A DNA stretch of 64,000 nt. It comes from Mycobacterium sp. DL99 (GTDB lineage Bacteria > Actinomycetota > Actinomycetes > Mycobacteriales > Mycobacteriaceae). Positions 44,867 to 53,301 of this stretch are shown one piece after another. The DNA is taken from NCBI RefSeq assembly GCF_004762045.1, contig NZ_SJOM01000007.1, positions 186,001 through 250,000 of the forward strand. The letters run 5' to 3'. A model generated the notes under the pieces. It worked only from the letters and a program-made list of their open reading frames with translations. It was not told the origin of the DNA and did not search any database. The translations under genes were made by a program, and so were the position numbers. Each line of letters opens with the position of its first letter. The stretch's first letter is position 1.

Positions 44867-45053
44867 GTCGACGCCGTTCTCAGCGCGCTTCGATGAATCG
44901 CATCGGCGCTCCCCACGCTCGATCCGCTGGGCGTTTGGACATCGTAGGTCCGGCGGGCGCGGCTGGACTCGGGATTGGTGGTGCGGGTGGCCTCGGTGTT
45001 TCTGTAGTCAATCACCTGTTCACGGCGATTTCGGAGGGTGTAACCGCGCCCGT

Positions 45054-45085
45054 CTTGACACCTGTCAAGTGGCGCCGGTTACAGT
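45054..45085 (+). promoter_or_regulatory. fadD4 promoter with overlapping palindrome (leaderless)
   Basis: The perfect palindrome CTTGACA-CC-TGTCAAG (45054-45069) contains a consensus -35 TTGACA (45055-45060). The -10 TACAGT is at 45080-45085 (spacer 19 bp) and the ATG follows 6 nt later, so the mRNA should be leaderless. A repressor on the palindrome would block the -35 box. The binding protein is not known. Confidence 0.6.
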
Positions 45086-45091
45086 GCCCTC

Positions 45092-46612
45092 ATGCAGATC
45101 CGCGAGCATGCCGAGGCCAACCCCGAGAAGCCGGCGATCATCCTCCATCCGTCGGGCACCGTCGTCACGTTCGGTGAGCTCGAAGCTCGCGCGAATCGCC
45201 TGGCCCATTACTTCCGCCGGCACGGGCTGGAAGAGGGCGACGTGGTCGCGATCCTCATGGAGAACAACGAGCACATCCACGCCGTGATGTGGGCCGCGCG
45301 CCGCAGCGGCCTGTACTACGTGCCGATCAATACGCATCTGACCGCGGCCGAGGCGGCGTACATCATCGACAACAGCGGAGCCAAGGCCATCGTCGGCTCC
45401 GCGGTGCTCAAGGACATCCTGAGCGGTCTGGAGGCGGAGCTCCCCAACGGCCTGCCGGACACCCTGCTGATCGCCGACGGCGAGCTCGACGGCTGGCAGC
45501 GTTACCCGGAAGCTGTCGCCGACCTGCCTGCCACCCCGATCGATGACGAGCTGGACGGGGATCTGCTGCAGTACTCGTCGGGCACGACGGGCCGGCCCAA
45601 GGGCATCAAGCGGGATCTGCCGCACGTGCCGCCGTCGGAGACCCCCGGCATGATGTCGGCGTTGGTGAGCTTCTGGATGCAGCCGGATTCGGTGTATCTG
45701 AGCCCCGCGCCGCTGTATCACACCGCGCCCTCGGTGTGGTCCATGCAGACCCACGCTGCCGGCGTCACCACGGTGGTGCTGGAGAGGTTCGACGCCGAAG
45801 GCGCGCTCGACGCGATCCAGAAGTACGGCGTCACCCAGGGCCAGTTCGTTCCGGTGATGTTCACCCGGATGCTGAAACTCCCTGAGGACGTGCGGAATTC
45901 GTACGATATGTCCAGCCTGCGACGCGTGATGCACGCCGCCGCCCCGTGTCCGGTCGAGATCAAGAAGCAGATGATCGACTGGTGGGGGCCGATCGTTGAC
46001 GAGTACTACGCGTCCTCGGAGGCCATCGGTGCCACGGTGATCTTCGCCGAGGACTGGTTGACCCACCCGGGTTCGGTCGGCAAGCCGATGAACGGTCTCG
46101 TCCACATCCTCGATGAGGACGGCAACGAAGTCCCACCAGGTCAGGCCGGCGAGATCTACTTCGAGGGCGGGGCCGATTTCGAGTACCTCAACGACGCCGA
46201 GAAGACCGCCTCCTCGCGTGACTCGCACGGTTGGAAGACGGTGGGGGACATCGGGTATGTCGACGAGGACGGCTACCTGTACCTCACCGACCGGCGCCAC
46301 CACATGATCATCTCGGGCGGGGTGAACATCTACCCGCAGGAAGCCGAGAACATGCTCGTCGTCCACCCGAAGGTGATGGATGCCGCGGTGTTCGGCATCC
46401 CGGACGACGAGATGGGACAGAGCGTCAAGGGCGTGGTGCAGACCGTGGACCCGGCCGACGCCACCCCGGAATTCGCCGAGGAGCTCCTCTCCTGGCTGCG
46501 CGAGCGTCTGACGCACTACAAATGCCCGCGGACGATCTCGTTCGAGGCCGAGTTGCCCCGCACCGATACCGGCAAGCTCTACAAGCAGGGGCTGATAAAC
46601 AAGTACTCGTGA
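45092..46612 (+). CDS. fadD4: Acyl-CoA synthetase FadD4-like
   Basis: A 506-residue ANL-superfamily acyl-CoA ligase. The AMP-binding motif YSSGTTGRPKGIKRD, the A5 region DEYYASSEAIGAT, the A8 hinge YLYLTDRRHHMIISGGVNIY and the C-terminal catalytic Lys in RTDTGKLYKQGL are all present. It activates a carboxylic acid as acyl-AMP, then acyl-CoA; the chain type is unknown. Position and sequence match Rv0214 (FadD4). The next gene overlaps by GTGA, so acid activation and a crotonase step are coupled. Confidence 0.92.
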   Translation: MQIREHAEANPEKPAIILHPSGTVVTFGELEARANRLAHYFRRHGLEEGDVVAILMENNEHIHAVMWAARRSGLYYVPINTHLTAAEAAYIIDNSGAKAIVGSAVLKDILSGLEAELPNGLPDTLLIADGELDGWQRYPEAVADLPATPIDDELDGDLLQYSSGTTGRPKGIKRDLPHVPPSETPGMMSALVSFWMQPDSVYLSPAPLYHTAPSVWSMQTHAAGVTTVVLERFDAEGALDAIQKYGVTQGQFVPVMFTRMLKLPEDVRNSYDMSSLRRVMHAAAPCPVEIKKQMIDWWGPIVDEYYASSEAIGATVIFAEDWLTHPGSVGKPMNGLVHILDEDGNEVPPGQAGEIYFEGGADFEYLNDAEKTASSRDSHGWKTVGDIGYVDEDGYLYLTDRRHHMIISGGVNIYPQEAENMLVVHPKVMDAAVFGIPDDEMGQSVKGVVQTVDPADATPEFAEELLSWLRERLTHYKCPRTISFEAELPRTDTGKLYKQGLINKYS

Positions 46613-47511
46613 CCGTCCTGGAGCTGCCCGCCGGCATCCGTGTCGGGGTCGACACCCCGACCGATGCCGCGACGTTCACGCTGACCGAACGCCCCTGTGA
46701 CGACCGGCGGGTGGTCACCGTGGACTCGGTCGAGCAGGCTCTGGACGAACTCACCGAACGGTGTCGGACGTGGCCGCAGGCGGCCGCGGTCTGTGACGAT
46801 GTGTTGCGGTCCCTCGACCCGGCCGGGCCGACCCGGGCCGGGGTCATCACCGAGTCGCTGGCGTATTCGACGTTGCAGTCGGGACCGGAGTTCGGCCGGT
46901 GGCTGGCCGAACGGGGACCGGCCACCGCGCCGCAGCTGCCCGATCCGGTGCAGGCTCATCGTGAGGGGAACACCCTGCACGTCCGGTTCAACCGGCCCCG
47001 GCGGCACAACGCGTTCTCGACCGACGCCCGCGGCGCACTTCTGGAGGCCCTCGAGGTGGCCCGGCTGGATCCATCCGTGGACGAAGTGGTGCTCGGCGGC
47101 AACGGCCGATCATTCTGCAGCGGCGGCGATCTGGCCGAGTTCGGCTCGTTCGCCGACCCGGCCAGCGCGCATCTGGCCCGTACCAGGCACAGCCCGGCCC
47201 TGGTGCTCGATGACATCACCCAAAGGCTGGGGCGACGCTGCCGCGCCGAGGTGCACGGCCAGGTGCTGGGCAGCGGCCTGGAGATGGCCTGCTACTGCGG
47301 GTGGGTCAGCTGCGATCCGGATGCCACGATCGGCCTGCCGGAGCTGGCGCTGGGGTTGATTCCCGGGGCGGGCGGCACGGTGAGCATCACGCGTCGCATC
47401 GGCCGGTGGCGCACGGCGTATCTCGTGCTGTCCGGGCGCACCGTCGACGCGGCCACGGCGCTGGCCTGGGGCCTGGTAGATGAGGTGGTCAGTGTGCCCG
47501 TGGATCGGTGA
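46609..47511 (+). CDS. Enoyl-CoA hydratase/isomerase-family protein with N-terminal extension
   Basis: A 300-residue crotonase-fold enzyme. The oxyanion-hole block SFCSGGDLAEF and both usual acidic positions (GSGLEMACYCG and GLPELALGLIPGAGGT) are present, so hydration or isomerisation of a CoA thioester is likely. It has an extra ~110-residue N-terminal part (VVTVDSVEQALDELTERCRT, then SLAYSTLQSGPEFGRWLAER) not seen in standard 260-residue crotonases. Coupled to fadD4 through GTGA. Probably the second step on the acid activated by FadD4. Confidence 0.85.
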   Translation: MTVLELPAGIRVGVDTPTDAATFTLTERPCDDRRVVTVDSVEQALDELTERCRTWPQAAAVCDDVLRSLDPAGPTRAGVITESLAYSTLQSGPEFGRWLAERGPATAPQLPDPVQAHREGNTLHVRFNRPRRHNAFSTDARGALLEALEVARLDPSVDEVVLGGNGRSFCSGGDLAEFGSFADPASAHLARTRHSPALVLDDITQRLGRRCRAEVHGQVLGSGLEMACYCGWVSCDPDATIGLPELALGLIPGAGGTVSITRRIGRWRTAYLVLSGRTVDAATALAWGLVDEVVSVPVDR

Positions 47512-47516
47512 GAGCG

Positions 47517-47945
47517 TCAGTCGCTGAAGTCGATGCGCACCGAGACCGGATTGGTCTCCAGGGCCTTGACGACGCGCGCACCGATCGACCCGAACTTGCG
47601 GCCCCGCGCGACGACGTGGTCGTCGGGCCGGAACTGTGCGATCCCGGTACGCCATCGGTTCCCTTGCCGCAGACGGACGTTCGGGTTCGCGGCGATATTG
47701 CTGCCCCAGCCCGATCGGGTTCCGTGCTGGCAGATCACCCAGGCACCCGTGGCGTCGAACTGGGCGGAGACGGGCACCCTCCGCAACTGGCCGGTCTTTC
47801 GCCCGGTGGTCTCCAATTCGGAGGCCAGGGCGGTGCGCACGCCCAGCTTCCCCAACACGGTGATGGTGGGGTTCAGTAGATAGCGCCCGAGCGCCCGCTC
47901 CCTGCGGAACTTGCTCAGGGTCTTGTCGGGTTGAGTGCCGGTCAT
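47517..47945 (-). CDS. Ddn-family F420-dependent nitroreductase/quinone reductase-like protein
   Basis: A 142-residue split-barrel protein of the deazaflavin-dependent nitroreductase (DDN) family. It has LETTGRKTGQLRRVPVSAQF, WVICQHGTRSGWGSNIAANP and NVRLRQGNRWRTGIAQFRPD, in the order typical of F420H2-using mycobacterial reductases such as Ddn. The ATG at 47945 overlaps the OYE stop (ATGA), so it is the second gene of a reductase pair. Both enzymes would reduce activated double bonds or quinones, one with FMN and the other with F420. Confidence 0.88.
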   Translation of the reverse strand: MTGTQPDKTLSKFRRERALGRYLLNPTITVLGKLGVRTALASELETTGRKTGQLRRVPVSAQFDATGAWVICQHGTRSGWGSNIAANPNVRLRQGNRWRTGIAQFRPDDHVVARGRKFGSIGARVVKALETNPVSVRIDFSD

Positions 47946-49195
47946 GAGTTCCTCCTTGCGCGGAAGGCGTCGAGCCCGTTGCCCTTCAGCAGCCGCAGTG
48001 CGGTGGTCAACGGGCCGATCGTCGGGTCCGGTTCGCGGCCCGCGCCCAGCCGGTGCAACTGGGTGGCATGCCACTGCAGTTCCAGCGCGCTGAGAAAGGT
48101 CTTGGCGCGGGCGGTGTTCGCGAGCCGCGCGGGCAGCCGAGGCGAGATGTCCGGAACTCGGAGGCGCGCCTGGCGTGCCTCCAGGAGGCTGTCGGCGGCC
48201 GCTGGGTTGACGGTCGTGGGCCTGCCCAGCCCGACCACGTCGGTGGCTCCCGACCGGACGGCCTCGCTCATCGCTGCCTGGGTGCGGAAACCACCGGTCA
48301 CGGCCAGCGGCACGGCTCCGGAGACCTCCCGGGCCGCCAGTGCGTACTCGATGAAGTACGCCTCACGCGCCTTCGTGGAGGCCGACTGCACCACGGGCCT
48401 GCCTTCCATCGCGGGGGATTCGTATGTGCCACCGCTGATTTCGATCAAGTCGATATCTTCGGCGCTCAGCGCGGCGATGACGGCGCGCGACTCTTCCTCG
48501 GTGAAACCGCCGCGCTGGAAGTCGGCGGAGTTGAGTTTGATGGCAACGGCAAAGCCGGGGCTGACGGCCGCGCGCGTCCGCCGCACCACCTCGAGTACGA
48601 AGCGCATCCGGCGCTCCGCATCGCCGCCCCAGCGGTCGGTTCGCTGATTGGTCCGTGGTGACAGGAACTGGGCGACGAGATACCCGTGCGCACCGTGTAT
48701 CTGGACTCCATCGAAGCCGGCTGCATCGGCGATCGCCGCCGTCCGCGCGTACCTGTCGACGGTGGCCTCGATCTCGTCGTCGGTGAGGGCGCGCGGCGCC
48801 TGCCACCCGGGCACGTTCATCCGGATTGGTGACGGCGCGACCGGCTGAGACCGGGTGGCCAGCGGATTGGCTTGTCTTCCAGGGTGGTTCACCTGCATCC
48901 AGATGAGCCCGCCGCCGTCCTTGGTGGCCTTGGCCCATCGGGACAGTCCGTCGAGGTGGCGGTCGTCTTCGATGACGACGTTGCCCGGCTCGCCCAGATG
49001 ATCGTGGTCGACCATCACGTTCCCGGTGATCACGAGCCCGTACCCGCCCGTTCCCCAGCGCCGGTACAGCTCGATCAGCCGATGGTCCGGACCATGATGG
49101 GCATCGCCCAGGCCTTCGCTGAGCGCCGACTTCATCAGCCGGTTGCGCAGGACCTGGCCACTGGCAAGCGGCAACGGGTTGTGAATGTCTGGCAT
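47942..49195 (-). CDS. Old-yellow-enzyme-family NADH:flavin oxidoreductase
   Basis: A 417-residue FMN TIM-barrel ene-reductase. Typical features are the N-terminal LASGQVLRNRLMKSALSEGL, the catalytic-loop sequence GFDGVQIHGAHGYLVAQFLS with its two histidines, SPRTNQRTDRWGGDAERRMR and VTGGFRTQAAMSEAV near the phosphate site. Such enzymes reduce alpha,beta-unsaturated carbonyls. GAGGAGA lies 6 nt before the ATG at 49195. It diverges from a TetR gene across twin operators, so induction by an electrophilic ligand is a fair guess. Confidence 0.9.
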   Translation of the reverse strand: MPDIHNPLPLASGQVLRNRLMKSALSEGLGDAHHGPDHRLIELYRRWGTGGYGLVITGNVMVDHDHLGEPGNVVIEDDRHLDGLSRWAKATKDGGGLIWMQVNHPGRQANPLATRSQPVAPSPIRMNVPGWQAPRALTDDEIEATVDRYARTAAIADAAGFDGVQIHGAHGYLVAQFLSPRTNQRTDRWGGDAERRMRFVLEVVRRTRAAVSPGFAVAIKLNSADFQRGGFTEEESRAVIAALSAEDIDLIEISGGTYESPAMEGRPVVQSASTKAREAYFIEYALAAREVSGAVPLAVTGGFRTQAAMSEAVRSGATDVVGLGRPTTVNPAAADSLLEARQARLRVPDISPRLPARLANTARAKTFLSALELQWHATQLHRLGAGREPDPTIGPLTTALRLLKGNGLDAFRARRNS

Positions 49196-49241
49196 GGCCG
49201 TCTCCTCGAAATGGCGCCGGGGGATGCCTTCGCGACGGTAG

Positions 49242-49287
49242 TACACCGATCGGTCTAGTGCAACGTGTGGGTAGACTGATTGGTCTA
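49242..49287. promoter_or_regulatory. Twin TetR operators between the OYE gene and tetR
   Basis: TACACC-GATC-GGTCTA (49242-49257) and TAGACT-GATT-GGTCTA (49272-49287), centres 30 bp apart. Both keep the right arm GGTCTA of the operators at 41566-41614. The second overlaps a -10 hexamer TAGTAT (49286-49291) for the tetR gene. Confidence 0.8.
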
Positions 49288-49330
49288 GTATGTGGTGGGG
49301 GTGCTGAAGAGTACGGAGGCGACGAGCGCG

Positions 49331-49897
49331 ATGTCAGCACGAGACACCTTGATCACGAGTGTGACCGGGTTGTTGCGGCGCAGAGGTGTCGCTGGAACCG
49401 GCGTCAGTGCACTGCTTGAGGACAGCGGCGTCTCCCGGCGGACCATTTACCTGAACTTCCCGGGCGGCAAGGAGGAACTCGTCGCGGAGGCGACCCGGGT
49501 TGCCGGGCAGACGCTGACGACGTTGATCCGCGCGACTGACGACGGACGCGACCCTGCCGAAGCGGTGCGGGCATTCATCGACCAGTGGAAACTGCAACTG
49601 GCGGAGACAGAGTTGCAGGCCGGCTGCCCGATCGTCGCGGCCGTCCTCGGTCGCTGTGAGGCACCCAGGGCCGCAGAGGTGGCTGCCGAAACTATCCAGG
49701 ACTGGCAGGCGATACTGGCCGAGCGGTTGGTCCGGGCCGGTGCGGACGCGGATGCGGCTCGTTCCCTGGCGAACATGTCGATCGCAGCTATCGAAGGTGC
49801 CATCATCATGGCGATTGCGGCTCAGAAGACTGATGCCCTCGACGATGTCGGCCGGCATCTCGTCGAACTCACCAGGCTGTACCTGCCAGGCGCCTGA
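49331..49897 (+). CDS. TetR/AcrR-family repressor of the OYE-Ddn operon
   Basis: A 188-residue TetR repressor with HTH (DTLITSVTGLLRRRGVAGTG, then VSALLEDSGVSRRTIYLNFP) and a C-terminal domain (AGCPIVAAVLGRCEAPRAAE, AAIEGAIIMAIAAQKTDALD) clearly related to that of the TetR at 41623. ATG 49331 with GGAGG upstream is preferred. The earlier GTG 49292 would abut the predicted -10 (TAGTAT, 49286-49291) and so is unlikely to be in the mRNA. It should bind the twin sites just upstream and perhaps those of its relative. Confidence 0.88.
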   Translation: MSARDTLITSVTGLLRRRGVAGTGVSALLEDSGVSRRTIYLNFPGGKEELVAEATRVAGQTLTTLIRATDDGRDPAEAVRAFIDQWKLQLAETELQAGCPIVAAVLGRCEAPRAAEVAAETIQDWQAILAERLVRAGADADAARSLANMSIAAIEGAIIMAIAAQKTDALDDVGRHLVELTRLYLPGA

Positions 49898-49936
49898 TCT
49901 ACTGCTTTAGCTTGCAACGGATTCTGGTGGCTGGTC

Positions 49937-49942
49937 TACAGT
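49937..49942 (+). promoter_or_regulatory. -10 element of the hotdog/CoA-transferase operon (leaderless)
   Basis: TACAGT is followed by 7 nt and GTG 49950. An isolated GGTCTA half-site (49933-49938) overlaps it and is the same arm used in the nearby TetR operators. Confidence 0.5.
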
Positions 49943-49949
49943 GCCAGTT

Positions 49950-50918
49950 GTGACTGGTGGCCCGTATTTCGATGACCTGGCGGTTGGTCAGGTATTCGGC
50001 ACCGCGCCGTCGATGACGCTGACCGCCGGTGCGGCTGCCACGCATCAGGCGATCCTCGGTGACCGGCTGCGGTTGGCGCTGGACGCCGAGCTCGCCACCG
50101 CGGTGATCGGGGAGCCTGGTCCGCTGGCGCACCCCGCGTTGGTATGCGATGTGGCGATCGGGCAGAGCACCTTGGTGACGCAACGGGTGAAGGCGAACCT
50201 GTTCTACCGGGGCCTGGCGTTCTACCGCTGCCCGGTGATCGGGGACACCCTCTATACCCGCACCGAAGTGGTTGGCCTCAAACAGAATTCGGCCAAGCCC
50301 GGACGCGCGGCCACCGGCCTGGCAGCCCTGCGGATGACGACCGTCGATCAGAAGGACCGCAAGGTACTCGATTTCTACCGTTGCGCGATGCTGCCGCTGT
50401 CCAGCGACGACATCGACACCGGGCATGCCGACGATCTGTCGGCGATCGGAGCCGGCGCCACCGCACCGAACCCCACCGCCGGCTGGGATCCGGACGCTTT
50501 CCGGACCCGGGTGCCCGGAGCGCATTTCGCCCCGGCGCTGGCCGGTACGGTGCTGCACAGTACCGCCGACGTGGTCAGCAGCGCTCCGGAACTGGCTCGG
50601 CTGACACTGAACATCGCTGCCACCCATCATGATTGGCGCGCCGGGGGCAAACGTCTGGTGTACGGCGGGCACACCATCGGGCTGGCCTTGGCTCAGGCCA
50701 ACCGGTTGCTGCCGAACCTGGTCACCGTGTTGGGTTGGGAATCCTGCGATCACACCGGCCCGGTGCACGAGGGTGACACGCTGTTCAGCGAGCTGCACGT
50801 GGAATCGGCCGAGGCCGGGGAGCTCAAACTCCGTTCGCTGGTGTACGCGGCCGGCGGACCCGACGGTGGCGACGACCGCCAGGTGCTGGACTGGCGGTTC
50901 AGCGCGCTGCAGTTCTGA
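49950..50918 (+). CDS. Double-hotdog MaoC-like protein (Rv0216 family)
   Basis: A 322-residue protein with two hotdog folds in tandem, like Rv0216 of M. tuberculosis, whose structure has that fold. Blocks: YFDDLAVGQVFGTAPSMTLT, VKANLFYRGLAFYRCPVIGD, THHDWRAGGKRLVYGGHTIG and LFSELHVESAEAGELKLRSL. MaoC-like hydratases act on acyl-CoA; whether this one is catalytic is unclear. Start GTG 49950 is preferred to GTG 49941 because the -10 hexamer overlaps the latter. It is the first of four coupled genes (TGATG junction with the next). Confidence 0.82.
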   Translation: MTGGPYFDDLAVGQVFGTAPSMTLTAGAAATHQAILGDRLRLALDAELATAVIGEPGPLAHPALVCDVAIGQSTLVTQRVKANLFYRGLAFYRCPVIGDTLYTRTEVVGLKQNSAKPGRAATGLAALRMTTVDQKDRKVLDFYRCAMLPLSSDDIDTGHADDLSAIGAGATAPNPTAGWDPDAFRTRVPGAHFAPALAGTVLHSTADVVSSAPELARLTLNIAATHHDWRAGGKRLVYGGHTIGLALAQANRLLPNLVTVLGWESCDHTGPVHEGDTLFSELHVESAEAGELKLRSLVYAAGGPDGGDDRQVLDWRFSALQF

Positions 50919-52030
50919 TGACACCGTTGGCGATTCCGCGGGCCCTGCTGAGGCAGGCCCAGACGGTCGCCGACGACTTCACGGCGCGCACCGGCGTGCC
51001 GGTCGATGCCACCGAACTGCTGACCGGCCGCGCCGCACTGTTGGACATCGCACCCCGGGGGCAGGTCTCGGCGGGTGGTGCGACGAGGCTGCTGGCCACC
51101 CGCGACGGATGGTGTGCGCTGACCCTGTCGCGCCCCGATGACGTAGCCGCTGTTCCCGCACTGCTGCAGCAGGATTCGGTGAAACCTGACCCGTGGCAGG
51201 CGATCCGGTCCTGGGCGGCGGTGAACTCCGCTGCGGAGGTGGCCGACCGCGCCCGCCTGCTCGGACTGCCGGTCGCCGTGCTGGATGAAACCGCGCCCGC
51301 GTCGCCGGTGGTCAGCTCTCTCGGACCTGGCCGGACCGGTCCGATGGCCGAAATGCTGGTGGCCGACCTGTCCTCGATGTGGGCCGGGCCTCTGTGCGGA
51401 CAGTTGCTGGCCCGTGCCGGGGCCACCGTGGTCAAGGTGGAGAGCCGGAGCCGTCCGGACGGGACCCGTGCCGGGGCGCCGGAGTTCTTCGATTGGATGA
51501 ACCGTGGAAAGCTCTCGTACGCAGTAGATTTCGATGATCCGCGGGAGCTGGCTGCGCTTGTCCACGTGGCCGATGTGGTCATCGAGGCCTCGCGGCCGGC
51601 CGCATTGAGCCGGCGCGGGCTGGGGCCCGACATCGCCGCAGCCCGGCCCGGCCAGATCTGGCTGCGCATCACCGGGCACGGCACCGCGGGGGCGAAGGCC
51701 GGCTGGGTGGCGTTCGGCGACGATGCCGCGGTGTCGGGTGGCCTGGTCGGATACCGCGAGGGCGCACCGGTCTTCAGTGGTGACGCCATCGCCGACCCGC
51801 TCACCGGACTCCACGCCGCGGCTGCCGTGGCGTCCTCGCGGGAACGCGGCGGCGGCGAGCTGATCGAATTCTCGATGGCGGCCGTGGCCGCCGGATACCG
51901 CTCCTGCAACGGCGATGAGACCGACGTGATCCCGCTACGGCCCGCCGCGGGTCTGCCCGGGCGGGAACTCGGAGCCGACAACGAAGTGGTTCGCCGGTTG
52001 GTGGCCGAACGGACCGATGCTCCATGCTGA
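50918..52030 (+). CDS. Family III (CaiB/BaiF-like) CoA-transferase
   Basis: A 370-residue protein. The second half shows the CoA-transferase III fold (VADLSSMWAGPLCGQLLARA followed by GATVVKVESRSRPDGTR; FFDWMNRGKLSYAVDFDDP; VVIEASRPAALSRRGLGPD; IWLRITGHGTAG). It has a ~125-residue N-terminal part of weaker similarity, so the family domain order is unusual, perhaps a shortened double domain. Likely moves CoA between carboxylic acids. Overlaps both neighbours (TGATG before, 7 nt after), showing tight operon coupling. Confidence 0.82.
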   Translation: MTPLAIPRALLRQAQTVADDFTARTGVPVDATELLTGRAALLDIAPRGQVSAGGATRLLATRDGWCALTLSRPDDVAAVPALLQQDSVKPDPWQAIRSWAAVNSAAEVADRARLLGLPVAVLDETAPASPVVSSLGPGRTGPMAEMLVADLSSMWAGPLCGQLLARAGATVVKVESRSRPDGTRAGAPEFFDWMNRGKLSYAVDFDDPRELAALVHVADVVIEASRPAALSRRGLGPDIAAARPGQIWLRITGHGTAGAKAGWVAFGDDAAVSGGLVGYREGAPVFSGDAIADPLTGLHAAAAVASSRERGGGELIEFSMAAVAAGYRSCNGDETDVIPLRPAAGLPGRELGADNEVVRRLVAERTDAPC

Positions 52031-53301
52031 TTCGTCGTGCGACGCTGCTCGACGGGACGGTGGTCGACATCCGGGTCGGTGACACCATCGAAGCCGTCGC
52101 GGAATCACTGCCGCCCGAGCTCGGTGAACAGGTACGCGACGCCGCGTTCGGCACTGTGATTCCCGGACTGCACGATCACCACCTGCACGTGTACTCGGCT
52201 GCAGCCGAGCAGGATTCGGTTCGGGTCGGCCCCGCCGAGGTGGCCGACGAGGCCGCGCTGACCAGAGCGTTGAGGGCCGCGGTCGCGGGCAGTGACGGCT
52301 GGATCCGCGCTGTCGGTTACCACGAAACGGTGGCCGGTCCGCTGGACCGGCACGCTCTGGACCGGTTGATCCCCGATGCCCCGGTGCGCGTGCAACACCG
52401 CAGCGGCGTGTTGTGGACGGTGAATTCGCCAGGGCTGGCGGCGCTGGGTCGGGATGATCATCCCGACGGGCGGCTGCGCAGCGCGGACCCGACGTGGTCG
52501 GAGGCCCTGGAACGGAGGCCGGCGGCGGTCGCGCAGTTCAGCGCCCGGCTGGCCCGCTACGGCGTCACCGGTGTCACCGATGCCACGCCTGACCTGCAGC
52601 CCGGTGATCGGCCTACCGGCCTGTGCCAACGTGTGCACTACCTCGCGCCGGGCAAGCGCATCCTGCACGATGACGGGCTCGACCTGGATGCGTTGACGGC
52701 CTGGATCTCGCAGCGGCACCGGGCCGGTGAGCCGGTGGCCGTGCACTGTGTGACCGCAGCCCAACTCGTCGTCACGATCGCCGCGCTGGGCGCCGCGGGC
52801 AGCCATCCCGCCGACCGTATCGAGCACGCTGCGATGGTGCCGCAGGACTGTATCGATGACCTCGTCGCGCTCGGGATCACCGTGGTGACCCAGCCCAACT
52901 TCGTGGCCGAGCGCGGCGACCAGTACCGCACGGATGTGCCTGCCGCCGACCAGGATCAGCTCTGGCGGCTGGCAACGCTGGTGGCTGCGGGCGTGCCGAT
53001 CGCATTGTCCACCGACGCACCGTTCGGCGCCGCAGACCCGTGGGCCGCGATGCGTGCGGCGGTGCACCGGCGCACCCCGCATGGGGTGGTGCTCAACCCG
53101 CGCGAGCGGATATCGGGCCGGCGTGCACTGGCGCTGTTTCTGGGCAGCGCGGAAAACCCGGCCAGGCCACGGCGTATCGCACCCGGCGAGCCAGGTGACC
53201 TGTGCCTGCTGACCGATTCCCCGCAGCGGGTGGTCGACGCGCTCGATGCGGATCTGGTGGCCGCCACCATCGTCGGGGGTTTGGTGGTGTTCGAACGGTG
53301 A
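52024..53301 (+). CDS. Metal-dependent amidohydrolase (YtcJ-like)
   Basis: A 425-residue amidohydrolase-superfamily TIM barrel. The HxH metal site is in VIPGLHDHHLHVYSAAAEQD, further ligand histidines are in VAVHCVTAAQLV and DRIEHAAMVPQ, and the catalytic Asp is in ALSTDAPFGAADPW. Members hydrolyse amides, lactams, imides or related C-N bonds. No signal peptide. The gene overlaps its neighbours on both sides, so a hydrolytic step, CoA transfer and a hotdog enzyme appear to serve one route, with uptake or efflux by the next gene. Confidence 0.85.
   Translation: MLIRRATLLDGTVVDIRVGDTIEAVAESLPPELGEQVRDAAFGTVIPGLHDHHLHVYSAAAEQDSVRVGPAEVADEAALTRALRAAVAGSDGWIRAVGYHETVAGPLDRHALDRLIPDAPVRVQHRSGVLWTVNSPGLAALGRDDHPDGRLRSADPTWSEALERRPAAVAQFSARLARYGVTGVTDATPDLQPGDRPTGLCQRVHYLAPGKRILHDDGLDLDALTAWISQRHRAGEPVAVHCVTAAQLVVTIAALGAAGSHPADRIEHAAMVPQDCIDDLVALGITVVTQPNFVAERGDQYRTDVPAADQDQLWRLATLVAAGVPIALSTDAPFGAADPWAAMRAAVHRRTPHGVVLNPRERISGRRALALFLGSAENPARPRRIAPGEPGDLCLLTDSPQRVVDALDADLVAATIVGGLVVFER

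Noticed and set aside
45065..46516. 483-codon frame opposite fadD4
   Set aside because: Antisense shadow; the fadD4 motifs on the plus strand are intact.
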